Positions 1 through 5,820 of a DNA stretch of 9,059 bases are shown here, piece by piece. A program made the translations under genes and the position numbers. Positions within the stretch are counted from its first letter, which is position 1; each line of letters begins with the position of its first letter. Source of the stretch: an uncultured Collinsella sp. (GTDB lineage Bacteria; Actinomycetota; Coriobacteriia; Coriobacteriales; Coriobacteriaceae); contig CALBBA010000109.1 in assembly GCA_937926755.1 (NCBI GenBank), forward strand, positions 1-9,059, in the 5' to 3' direction. Under the pieces are notes generated by a model that saw only the letters and a program-made list of their open reading frames with translations, searched no databases and was not told where the DNA came from.

Positions 1-171
1 GCCGGTCCTTATGAGTTGAATTACGCGCGTGCGGATATAAAGGGTGGCATGTTAAATTTGTTGAAAACTCTGACATGCGCTGCCGACTTCATTAAAATCG
101 ATTGCCAATCAAGTCTTCCTATATATGCGAGCCCTGAGAAGCTGCGCTGTGAACCTGAGACCGCTATCGAT

Positions 172-191
172 CGGCCCGGTGCACCGGGCCG
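172..191. repeat. 20-bp perfect palindrome
   Basis: The sequence CGGCCCGGTGCACCGGGCCG equals its own reverse complement. As RNA it could fold into an 8-bp GC stem with a TGCA loop. No T-run follows on either strand and no gene is seen to end here, so it is not a clear intrinsic terminator. A second hairpin (CCGGCA, six-base loop, TGCCGG, at 203-220) follows 11 bases later. Confidence 0.6.
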
Positions 192-408
192 CTGTCCTCG
201 AGCCGGCATCAGCTTGCCGGTCTCAAAACGTATGCCGTCCGGTACGACCAACAGTCGAGTCTTGCGCCCAGTTCGAGCAGCGCCAGAACCCCGTGCCGGA
301 ACCCACGCAGCCGATGGCAGGGGAATTCAGCCGCGGCCATCGAGGAGCCGACCCAGGGACGGCGCCCCCAGTCCTCGAAAGATTTCCACCGCCCCCTACA
401 GGCCTGGA

Positions 409-429
409 TTGATTTAACAGTTGATTTAA
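409..429. repeat. Direct repeat TTGATTTAA, two copies 12 bp apart
   Basis: TTGATTTAA occurs at 409-417 and again at 421-429, separated by CAG. The pair is bounded by GGATT (406-410) and AATCC (428-432), so the block is also weakly palindromic. The spacing is near one helical turn, which would suit a protein-binding site, but no partner protein can be named. Confidence 0.4.
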
Positions 430-458
430 TCCGGCTGAACAAGCCGAGCATGGGCCGG

Positions 459-487
459 TTGACAAAATGTAAGGTAAAAAAGCAGAT
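459..487 (+). promoter_or_regulatory. Weak candidate promoter for the antitoxin fragment
   Basis: A perfect TTGACA hexamer lies at 459-464. The position 17 bases downstream holds GCAGAT (482-487), a poor -10 element, so the call rests mainly on the -35 match and on the location about 80-100 bases before the antitoxin start. TAATAC at 531-536 is a better -10 sequence but has no good -35 partner and lies inside the inverted repeat at 530-545. Confidence 0.25.
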
Positions 488-529
488 ACGACCGTACGCC
501 GGTGCGGGGTTCGGGTGATGTGATAGAAA

Positions 530-545
530 GTAATACACGTATTAC
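530..545. promoter_or_regulatory. Inverted repeat upstream of antitoxin, likely autoregulatory operator
   Basis: GTAATA (530-535) and TATTAC (540-545) form a 6-bp inverted repeat around CACG, ending 20 bases before the antitoxin ATG. RHH antitoxins of the RelB/ParD kind commonly bind short inverted repeats of this size just upstream of their own gene to repress the operon. The sequence and location are seen directly; the operator role is inferred. Confidence 0.5.
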
Positions 546-565
546 ATCTAACCGGGAGGTGCATC

Positions 566-769
566 ATGGCAACCGCCACCGCAGCCCTGAGAACCCCCGA
601 GGACCTCGCGAACAGGTACGACCGCCTGGCGAAGTCGACGGGCCGCACGAAAACCTTCTACATGACGGAGGCGCTTGCCGCAGAGATAGGCAGGCTCGAA
701 TACGAGTACGGCCTCATGAATTATCCGGGAAGCGTTTGGTTGCGAGGTATGCCAGTGTGCGGGGCCTGA
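566..769 (+). CDS. RelB/RHH-type antitoxin, apparently truncated
   Basis: This is a 67-residue protein with a good Shine-Dalgarno sequence (GGGAGGT, nine bases upstream of the ATG). Residues 1-50 look like a ribbon-helix-helix antitoxin of a type II toxin-antitoxin pair: an N-terminal beta-strand (about 2-9), helix A (about 11-24), then TGRTKTFYMTEAL leading into helix B up to EYEYGL at 45-50. In relatives as I recall them, the chain continues with a 25-40 residue toxin-binding tail. Here it changes after about residue 51 to a short unrelated tail ending VCGA, whose last codons lie in the hairpin at 756-787. No RelE-like toxin follows: the next gene is convergent. It is probably a truncated remnant that may keep DNA-binding ability but not toxin binding. 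An inverted repeat that could be its operator lies just upstream. Family assignment is fairly secure; truncation is inferred from length. Confidence 0.65.
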   Translation: MATATAALRTPEDLANRYDRLAKSTGRTKTFYMTEALAAEIGRLEYEYGLMNYPGSVWLRGMPVCGA

Positions 770-787
770 TTCGTCAGGCCCCGCACA
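756..787. terminator. Perfect 14-bp hairpin between convergent genes, possible bidirectional terminator
   Basis: TGTGCGGGGCCTGA (756-769) is followed by loop TTCG and then its exact reverse complement (774-787). The stem is very GC-rich. It lies where the antitoxin fragment (plus) and the histidine kinase (minus) converge, and it contains both stop codons (TGA at 767-769 plus, TGA at 776-774 minus). Neither side has a T-run, so it is not a classical intrinsic terminator. A shared stop or stabilising hairpin for two convergent transcripts is the simplest reading. Confidence 0.55.
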
Positions 788-2171
788 GGGGGACCGCGAT
801 GGTGGCCACCGCGCCGCCCGAGGGGCTGTTGGCGAGCGAGACGGAGCCCCCGTGGGCGCTCGCGGCCTCGGAGGCGACGTGGAGGCCGAGCCCGTAGTGG
901 CGGCCTCCGTCGCGCGAGGAGCGGGAGGAGTCGTCTGTGAAGAGGCGCTCACAGCCGCGTTCGAGGGCGGCGGGAGAGAAGCCCGGTCCGTCGTCGGCCA
1001 CCTCGATGACGAGGTGGCCGCCCTCGACGTCGCAGGAGACCGCCACGCGCGAGCGCGCGTGCTCGGCGGCGTTGGCCACGAGGTTCGCGGAGGCTCGCGC
1101 CAGAGCGGTTCGGTCGAGCGGGGCCTCGGGCGCGCCCGCGACAGCGGGGCCCGTGGCCGCGTCGAGCGTCACGCCTCGCGCCCGGGCGATCTGGGCGGCC
1201 TCGGCGAGGACCTGCTCGCAGAGCTCGGCCGGCCGCATGGGGGCCCTCTCCGCCCCGCCGGACCCGCGCGAGGCCTCGATGAGCAGGCGCACGTAGCCGT
1301 CGAGCCTTTCGACACTGCCGGCTATGTCGCGCGCGGCGGCCGCGAGGTCGGCGTCTTTCTCGTCTTCCAGCTCCTCCGCCACGAAGTCGGCGTTGGCGCG
1401 CAGCACGGTGAGCGGCGTCTTGAGGTCGTGGGCGAGCGACGCCACCTGCTCGCGCTGCCCCCGCTCCGCGGCCCAGCGGGCCTCGAGCGACTCGGCGAGG
1501 GAGGCCCGCATGGCGTCCATCGCGGCGAGGACGTCGTTCACCTCGCGCACGTTGGTGCTGCCGACCGCGAAGTCGAGCTCCCCCGCGCCGACGCGCCCCG
1601 CCGCCTCCGCGAGCGGCGCCATCTTGCGCGAGATCACGCGGCTCGCGCGGCGCGCCACGAGCGCGAGCGCGAGCGCGCTTCCCGCCGCGGCGCCGACGAG
1701 CATGAGGTTCTGCGGGTTGGGAAGCAGGCCGGCGAGGTCGCGCGAGACCCACTGCGGCAGGTACTCGCTGACGAGTGCGCAGGCCCCGCCGCCCTTGAGC
1801 GGGAACGCGGCGTAGGTGAGGCCCGAGCCCCCGCCCTCGATCTCCACTGTGCCCGGATCCGCGGCGAGTGCCGCACGGGCCATTTCCGTCGCGTCCTCGA
1901 GTCGCGTGCCCTCGAGGTCTGTCATCAGCACGTATCCGTCCTTGTTCAGGATGAGGTAGCGGTACGCCGTCGGCACGTCCTGCTCCCCGCAGACGCCGTC
2001 GCGTGCCAAGCCCTCCGCGACCTCGCGCGCATTGGCCGGCCCCCAGCTCGCCTCGTAGACGAAGCCCGCGTTGATCGCCGTGGAGAGCGCCATGAACGAG
2101 GCGAGCCACGCCGTGGCGACTGCCGCGAACGCGTAGGCGAAGTAGCGCGCGATGACGAAGGAGAGCGGCAT
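774..2171 (-). CDS. Sensor histidine kinase of the peptide-resistance operon
   Basis: This is a 465-residue membrane kinase using ATG at 2171, with GAGGT nine bases upstream. A GTG at 2210, overlapping the regulator's end, would add 13 residues. Layout: membrane segment about 10-33; extracytoplasmic region about 34-154 with two cysteines (C61, C131); second membrane segment about 156-173; HAMP-like linker about 174-225; dimerisation helix with the phospho-accepting His (H248 in AHDLKTPL); and an ATPase domain with N-box NLVAN (363-367), G1 box DDGPGF (393-398), F411, and G2 box GLGL (427-430). All catalytic motifs are intact. It should autophosphorylate and pass phosphate to the response regulator encoded just upstream. 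The position at the end of a LanFEG-type operon suggests it senses an antimicrobial peptide or the damage it causes; this is inference from context. The large sensor loop differs from the short-loop BceS type. The final codons form one arm of the hairpin at 756-787. Confidence 0.88.
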   Translation of the reverse strand: MPLSFVIARYFAYAFAAVATAWLASFMALSTAINAGFVYEASWGPANAREVAEGLARDGVCGEQDVPTAYRYLILNKDGYVLMTDLEGTRLEDATEMARAALAADPGTVEIEGGGSGLTYAAFPLKGGGACALVSEYLPQWVSRDLAGLLPNPQNLMLVGAAAGSALALALVARRASRVISRKMAPLAEAAGRVGAGELDFAVGSTNVREVNDVLAAMDAMRASLAESLEARWAAERGQREQVASLAHDLKTPLTVLRANADFVAEELEDEKDADLAAAARDIAGSVERLDGYVRLLIEASRGSGGAERAPMRPAELCEQVLAEAAQIARARGVTLDAATGPAVAGAPEAPLDRTALARASANLVANAAEHARSRVAVSCDVEGGHLVIEVADDGPGFSPAALERGCERLFTDDSSRSSRDGGRHYGLGLHVASEAASAHGGSVSLANSPSGGAVATIAVPLCGA

Positions 2172-2197
2172 GCCCCCGCGACCTCGCGCCCCGGTCC

Positions 2198-2860
2198 TCA
2201 GAGCTGCCACTTGTACCCCATCCCCCAGACGGTCGCGATCGGATCGGCGCCGGCCTCGGAGAGTTTCCTCCGGGCGCGGCTGACTTGCATGGATATGGCC
2301 GCGTCGTCGGCGTCGCTCTCCCAGCCGAGCACCGCCTCGCGTATCTGAGCGCGGCTCATGACCTGCCCGGGGTGGCGGGCGAGGTACTCGCAGATGGCGT
2401 ACTCGGTGGGCGTGAGCGGCACGGCCTCGCCGCCCACGGCGAGGCCGCGCGCCCTGAGGTCGATCCGCACCTCCCCGAAGGAGAGGGCGTGCGAGCGCGG
2501 CCGGCGCTCACGGCGTAGATGGGCCGCGACCTTGGCGCGCAGCTCCGCGGCCCCGAAGGGCTTGCGGACGTAGTCGTCGGCGCCCAGGCCGTAGCCGGCC
2601 ACGGCGTCCTCCTCGGCCACGCGCGCGGTCAGGAAGACGATGGGCCCGTCGAAGTCCGGGCGGATCTGCCGCACGAGCTCGAAGCCGTCGAGCCCCGGCA
2701 TCATGACGTCGCAGAGCACGAGGTCGAAGCGCGAGAGGTCCATCCCCGGGACCGCCGTCGGGTCCGCCGCCCTGACGACCTCATGGCCGTCGCGGCCGAG
2801 GACGCGCGCGAGCGCGTCGAGGATCGCCCGTTCATCATCCACTGCCAGTATCCTCGCCAT
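2198..2860 (-). CDS. OmpR/PhoB-family response regulator
   Basis: This 220-residue two-domain regulator has the usual family length. The receiver domain (about 2-115) carries the acidic pair D8/D9, phospho-acceptor D51 in LCDVMMPG, T78 and K100 before PF. The winged-helix DNA-binding domain (about 125-220) shows the typical SFGEVRID start, PLTPTEYAICEYLA, and the C-terminal VWGMGYKW wing. The ATG at 2860 is preceded by GGAGGT at ideal spacing. The downstream kinase gene starts within 30 bases or overlaps, so the two are co-translated partners. By analogy with NisR, SpaR and CprR it should bind tandem half-sites and activate the transporter operon; the direct repeat at 5703-5718 is a candidate. 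The gap to the upstream yxeA-like gene is only 44 bases with no visible promoter, so it probably shares the transporter transcript and is autoactivated. Confidence 0.92.
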   Translation of the reverse strand: MARILAVDDERAILDALARVLGRDGHEVVRAADPTAVPGMDLSRFDLVLCDVMMPGLDGFELVRQIRPDFDGPIVFLTARVAEEDAVAGYGLGADDYVRKPFGAAELRAKVAAHLRRERRPRSHALSFGEVRIDLRARGLAVGGEAVPLTPTEYAICEYLARHPGQVMSRAQIREAVLGWESDADDAAISMQVSRARRKLSEAGADPIATVWGMGYKWQL

Positions 2861-2904
2861 GTTGACCTCCTGAAACTTCCGTCGGAATTGTACTAGCGCC
2901 GCGC

Positions 2905-3306
2905 TCAGCGGTCCAGAGCCTCGCGCGCAGCCGCGGGCGCCTCGGCCGCATCGCACGCGCGGTAGCGCACGCCCGAGCCGCCGCGCGCCTCGATCTCGAG
3001 CCAGCCCTCGCCGTTCGACTCCCGTCCGAAGAAGATGAGCTGGAGCTCTCGGACATTGCCTCTGTCGTCCGCTGCGTCCACCAGGTAGACGTAGTTTGCC
3101 CCCGCCCCGGTGGCGTCGGCGTAGGAGCTCGCGTGACTGCCGGGCTCGGGCGCGGGCGCCCACATGGCGATCTCAGGGTTGGGCAGCACGCGGTCGGCAA
3201 TCGAGCGCAGCGCCGACCCCCAGCCGGCGTCGAGCAGGGCATTCCCACCCAGGACGAGCGCTGCGGAGAGAATGGCGAGCATGGCTGCGAGCGGCACCCT
3301 ACGCAT
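2905..3306 (-). CDS. YxeA-family (DUF1093-like) small exported protein
   Basis: This 133-residue protein has an N-terminal hydrophobic segment (about 5-26) that should act as a signal peptide or membrane anchor. The C-terminal half fits the YxeA pattern: YVYLVDAADDRGNVREL (72-88) followed by a strand (LQLIFF), a WLEI strand (102-105), then GVRYRACDAAEAPAAA, matching the family's 'kGv-sY-eV-eiP' ending. The ATG at 3306 overlaps the preceding permease stop by eight bases, so translation is coupled. YxeA proteins are often encoded beside peptide-resistance ABC transporters; their biochemical role is unknown. The position between permease and regulator suggests an accessory extracytoplasmic part of the resistance system. 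The match is by eye and weaker than for its neighbours. Confidence 0.7.
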   Translation of the reverse strand: MRRVPLAAMLAILSAALVLGGNALLDAGWGSALRSIADRVLPNPEIAMWAPAPEPGSHASSYADATGAGANYVYLVDAADDRGNVRELQLIFFGRESNGEGWLEIEARGGSGVRYRACDAAEAPAAAREALDR

Positions 3307-4114
3307 CTGCCCTCCCGTCCTCGAAGCGGCAGAACCAGGCGAGAAGGACGGCGTCGGCTGCCAGGGTGAGCACGAGGCTGGCGAGCGCAGTCGTAAGGAG
3401 AGGGCCCGCCGCGCGTGCGGCGTCGATGAAGGCCTCCACCCCGAGCGACCCCAGGCGCGCGGGCCAGGCGAGCGGCACCCAGCCCAGGGGCGTCGCCAGG
3501 GCACCGGTGAGCTCGCCGGTCATGAGGCCGTGCGCAAGTCCGCCCACCGAGAAGAACGCGAGGAGCATACCCGCAGCGCCGCCGCCGATGGCGGCGTTGC
3601 GGCCGAGGCGCAGGGCCACGCCGAGCCCCAGCGCGTAGAGGGGCAGGCTGCCCAGCACGATGCCCGCCCAGGCGGCCGCAAGCGGAGCGGGCCCGAGCGG
3701 CAGGCGCCCGGCGACGGCGAGCACGGCCCCGAACACGCCGAGCGCCACGGCCAGCGCGCCCGCGCCGAGCGCCGCAAGGGCGAGCAGCTTCGCCGCGACG
3801 GCGCGCCCGCGCGAGGGGACCGCCGTGAGGTTGGCGAGGCGCCCGGCAGCGCGCTCCTCGTCCACGGCGAGCCCGCAGACGATGGCGGACATGAGCGGCA
3901 TGAGGGCGCCGAGGAACTGGGCGTAGGCGTCCGCGCCCAGCGCCGGGTCCCATCGGGCTACGGAGAAGTACTCGCCGCAGGCAAGACCGGCTGCCAGGCC
4001 GCAGACGAGGTGCACCGCCGTGAGCGGGGAGCGCGCCAGGCGCAGGGCCTCGGAGAGCAGGGCCCGCGGGAGAGTCATGCGCGGCGTCGGGTCGGAGAGT
4101 CGTGTCACGGCCAT
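3299..4114 (-). CDS. ABC-2 type permease, LanG/MutG-like lantibiotic-immunity subunit
   Basis: This 271-residue, strongly hydrophobic protein has about six membrane segments (near 32-47, 65-83, 108-135, 146-168, 176-196 and 238-261). Features matching LanG/MutG are the AYAQFLGALMPLMSAIVCGL segment (63-82), followed by an acidic-basic turn (DEERAAGRL) and a 'sRgRavaaKLL' stretch (102-111) leading into the next helix. The start ATG at 4114 shares one base with the preceding permease stop (TGATG), which fixes the start and indicates translational coupling. It should pair with the LanE-like subunit and the LanF-like ATPase to form a transporter that removes cationic antimicrobial peptides from the membrane. 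Which specific peptide cannot be told from sequence. Confidence 0.82.
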   Translation of the reverse strand: MAVTRLSDPTPRMTLPRALLSEALRLARSPLTAVHLVCGLAAGLACGEYFSVARWDPALGADAYAQFLGALMPLMSAIVCGLAVDEERAAGRLANLTAVPSRGRAVAAKLLALAALGAGALAVALGVFGAVLAVAGRLPLGPAPLAAAWAGIVLGSLPLYALGLGVALRLGRNAAIGGGAAGMLLAFFSVGGLAHGLMTGELTGALATPLGWVPLAWPARLGSLGVEAFIDAARAAGPLLTTALASLVLTLAADAVLLAWFCRFEDGRADA

Positions 4115-4884
4115 CACCTCTCCTCGGAGCGCGCGAACCAGGCCGCGCCCGCCGCCGTGAGCGCGGCGAACGCGAGCGCGCAGACCGCAAGGCCCGCCAG
4201 TGTGAGCATGCCGTCCGCCGCGAGCGCCCCGCCGAGCGCCATGTCCGCCGCGAGTGGCTCGCCGCTCGGCAGCACGGGGATGAAGCTCGTGGGGATGACC
4301 ATGCTCGCCGACGGCGGAAAGAGCTGCGGCAGCGGCATCAGCGACCAGGCGAACCCACCCACGAGCTGCGCGGCGAGCGGGCAGAAGATGCCCGCGAGCA
4401 TGCCGAGCCGCGCCGTGAGGAAGAGCCCTGCGGGGATCATCCACGCCGCGGTCACCGTGTTAACGAGCGCGCAGAGGAGCATCGTGAGCGTGCCCGCGAC
4501 CGTGAGGCCCTGCGAGGAGAACGCCGATCCCGCGAGGTAGATGCCGAAGACCACGAGGTTCGAGAGCGTGCAGAGCGCGAGGCACCAGAGCGCCTTGGCC
4601 CACCAGGCGCGCCTAAGCGGGAAGCCCAGGCCCAAAAGCCCCCGCATCCGCGTGCGCGCATCCGCCCGCGCGACGCACGCCACCACGAGCGAGAGAGCCA
4701 CGGGCAGGAAGAGCGCGTACCAGTAGTTCCACGCGCTGAAGATCTGCACGCCCCGGTAGGGCATCGCGCCGAGCAGCGGCATCGGCAGCGCCATGAGCAC
4801 GGCCAGGCGAACCGGTGCCGCGTGGCGCGACTTCAGGGCCTCGGCGCGCAGGCCCGCGAGCAGGCCGCCTTTCTCGCCCGTCAT
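4114..4884 (-). CDS. ABC-2 type permease, LanE/MutE-like lantibiotic-immunity subunit
   Basis: This 256-residue integral membrane protein has about six hydrophobic segments (near 26-41, 56-73, 99-119, 128-152, 160-183 and 226-250). LanE/MutE-like signs are the short cytoplasmic N-terminus ending in an RAEALKSR basic patch, the aromatic NYWYALFLP motif (53-61) opening helix 2, and the LFPPSASMVIPTSFIPVLPSGEPL loop (188-211) before the last helices. The start ATG (4884) overlaps the ATPase stop as ATGA. It likely heterodimerises with the permease encoded next and couples to the ATPase. A general ABC-2 drug exporter is the alternative, but the two-permease architecture and the E-loop ATPase favour the lantibiotic-immunity family. 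Confidence 0.82.
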   Translation of the reverse strand: MTGEKGGLLAGLRAEALKSRHAAPVRLAVLMALPMPLLGAMPYRGVQIFSAWNYWYALFLPVALSLVVACVARADARTRMRGLLGLGFPLRRAWWAKALWCLALCTLSNLVVFGIYLAGSAFSSQGLTVAGTLTMLLCALVNTVTAAWMIPAGLFLTARLGMLAGIFCPLAAQLVGGFAWSLMPLPQLFPPSASMVIPTSFIPVLPSGEPLAADMALGGALAADGMLTLAGLAVCALAFAALTAAGAAWFARSEER

Positions 4885-5609
4885 GCCGCCACCTCCCCGC
4901 GCGCTCGTCGCCCCTCCCGGCAGACGCTCATGAAGAGTTCCTCGAGGTCCTGCCCGGACCGAAGCGCATCCTCGTAGGCGAGGCGCCCCCCGCAGATGAT
5001 GCCGATGGTGTCCGCCATCTGCTGCACCTCGGAGAGGATGTGGCTCGAGACGATCACCGTCGTGCCCGCCGCCGCGAAGCCGCGGATCTGGTCGCGCAGC
5101 TCCTCGATGCCGATGGGGTCGAGGCCGTTGGTGGGCTCGTCGAGCACGAGCAGGCGTGGCCGGGCGATCAGCGCCAGCGCGAGCCCCAGGCGCTGCCGCA
5201 TGCCCATCGAGAAGCGCCCGGCGCGCTTCTTCCCGGTGTCCGCGAGGTCCACGGCGGCGAGCACCTCATCTATGCGGCTCTCGGGAAGGCCCAGCAGCGT
5301 GGTGCGCACGCGCAGGTTCTCGCGCGCGGTGAGGTTGGGGTAGAGCGGCGCCTCCTCGATGAGGCTGCCGATTGCGTAGAGGTCCTCGCGGCGCCAGGCG
5401 TGCCCGGCAAAGAGGATCTCCCCGGCCGTCGGCCGCAGCATCCCGCAGATCATCTTGAGCGTTGTCGACTTGCCGGCGCCGTTGGGACCGAGCAGCCCGT
5501 ACACCTCGCCCTCGCGGATATGAAGGCTCACGTCGGCCACGGCGTCCTGCGCCTGGTCGCCGCGGCCGAAGCGCTTGGTGAGCCCGCGCGTCTCGAGCAT
5601 GTAACCCAT
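4881..5609 (-). CDS. ABC transporter ATP-binding protein, LanF-type (E-loop)
   Basis: This 242-residue nucleotide-binding subunit is complete: Walker A GPNGAGKST (41-49), signature FSMGMRQR (133-140), Walker B LLVLDEP (153-159), D-loop GLDP and H-loop H190. Where ordinary ABC ATPases have the Q-loop Gln, this one reads SLIEEAP with Glu at 85. That E-loop is a known hallmark of LanF immunity proteins such as NukF. The chosen ATG at 5609 has AAAGGA eight bases upstream; a second ATG at 5600 is possible and would remove three residues. It is the first gene of the operon and powers the two permeases that follow. By homology the complex (LanFEG; also CprABC, BcrAB-like) expels lantibiotics or related peptides from the membrane. 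No lantibiotic biosynthesis gene lies in the window. Confidence 0.92.
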   Translation of the reverse strand: MGYMLETRGLTKRFGRGDQAQDAVADVSLHIREGEVYGLLGPNGAGKSTTLKMICGMLRPTAGEILFAGHAWRREDLYAIGSLIEEAPLYPNLTARENLRVRTTLLGLPESRIDEVLAAVDLADTGKKRAGRFSMGMRQRLGLALALIARPRLLVLDEPTNGLDPIGIEELRDQIRGFAAAGTTVIVSSHILSEVQQMADTIGIICGGRLAYEDALRSGQDLEELFMSVCREGRRARGEVAA

Positions 5610-5630
5610 GGGTTTATCCTTTCTCTTCCG

Positions 5631-5663
5631 GGCGCGCGGGCCGAGCCACCGTGCCCGCGCGCC
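5631..5663 (-). promoter_or_regulatory. Stable GC hairpin in the 5' leader of the transporter operon
   Basis: GGCGCGCGGGC (5631-5641) and GCCCGCGCGCC (5653-5663) are exact reverse complements around an 11-base loop. On the minus strand the hairpin ends 21 bases before the ATPase start and just before its ribosome binding site. It has no T-run, so it is not a normal terminator. It could protect the mRNA, hinder translation or pause polymerase; the role is inferred. Confidence 0.5.
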
Positions 5664-5702
5664 TTACCTTTCGGGTTCACCATCCATGGTGGGGCGCGTT
5701 TC

Positions 5703-5718
5703 TAACGAAGCCGTAACG
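5703..5718 (-). promoter_or_regulatory. Candidate tandem operator for the operon's response regulator
   Basis: On the minus strand CGTTA occurs twice, 11 bp apart (5718-5714 and 5707-5703). Two direct half-sites one helical turn apart are the usual layout for OmpR/PhoB regulators, and the site lies about 95-110 bases before the ATPase gene of the same operon. TAGAAA (5704-5699) could be the -10 hexamer, with no good -35, as expected of an activated promoter. The overlap of one half-site with that -10 is not ideal for an activator, so this stays tentative. Confidence 0.35.
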
Positions 5719-5820
5719 GCCGTTGGGCTCTTTTGGCGCCAACCCTTCTCGACCCGCACATCATGATTAATTTGCTTAAGGCAACAACTTTCCCGATCGA
5801 TGTAATCACCGAATCAAAAC

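Larger units (their letters stand above)
1..500. other. Left-end region without a supported gene
   Basis: I see no convincing gene here. The first 160 bases are clearly AT-richer than the rest of the window, and from about 160 on the composition becomes GC-rich. Open frames exist on both strands (for example 16-417 plus, 223-648 minus), but their translations are rich in Arg, Pro, Gly and Ser, carry no recognisable motif and lack a good ribosome binding site. What stands out is structure: a 20-bp perfect palindrome at 172-191, a short hairpin at 203-220, and a 9-bp direct repeat at 409-417 and 421-429. It may be decayed gene material next to a transferred segment, but that is only inference. 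Confidence 0.5.

Noticed and set aside
16..417. Open frame at the left edge
   Set aside because: No Shine-Dalgarno sequence, no motif, Pro/Arg/Ser-rich translation, and it crosses the perfect palindrome at 172-191.
1654..1680. GAGCGC tandem-like run
   Set aside because: It is short and lies inside the second membrane segment and linker of the kinase (ALALALVARRA); ordinary GC-rich coding sequence explains it.
852..2348. Long plus-strand open frame (498 codons) across the kinase gene
   Set aside because: It lies antisense to a kinase with all catalytic motifs. The translation is Arg/Gly/Ala/Glu repeats without domains, as expected from GC-rich third positions.
3164..4540. Long plus-strand open frame (458 codons) opposite the permeases
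   Set aside because: It is antisense to two clear membrane proteins, its composition is charged and low-complexity, and it has no ribosome binding site or recognisable domain.
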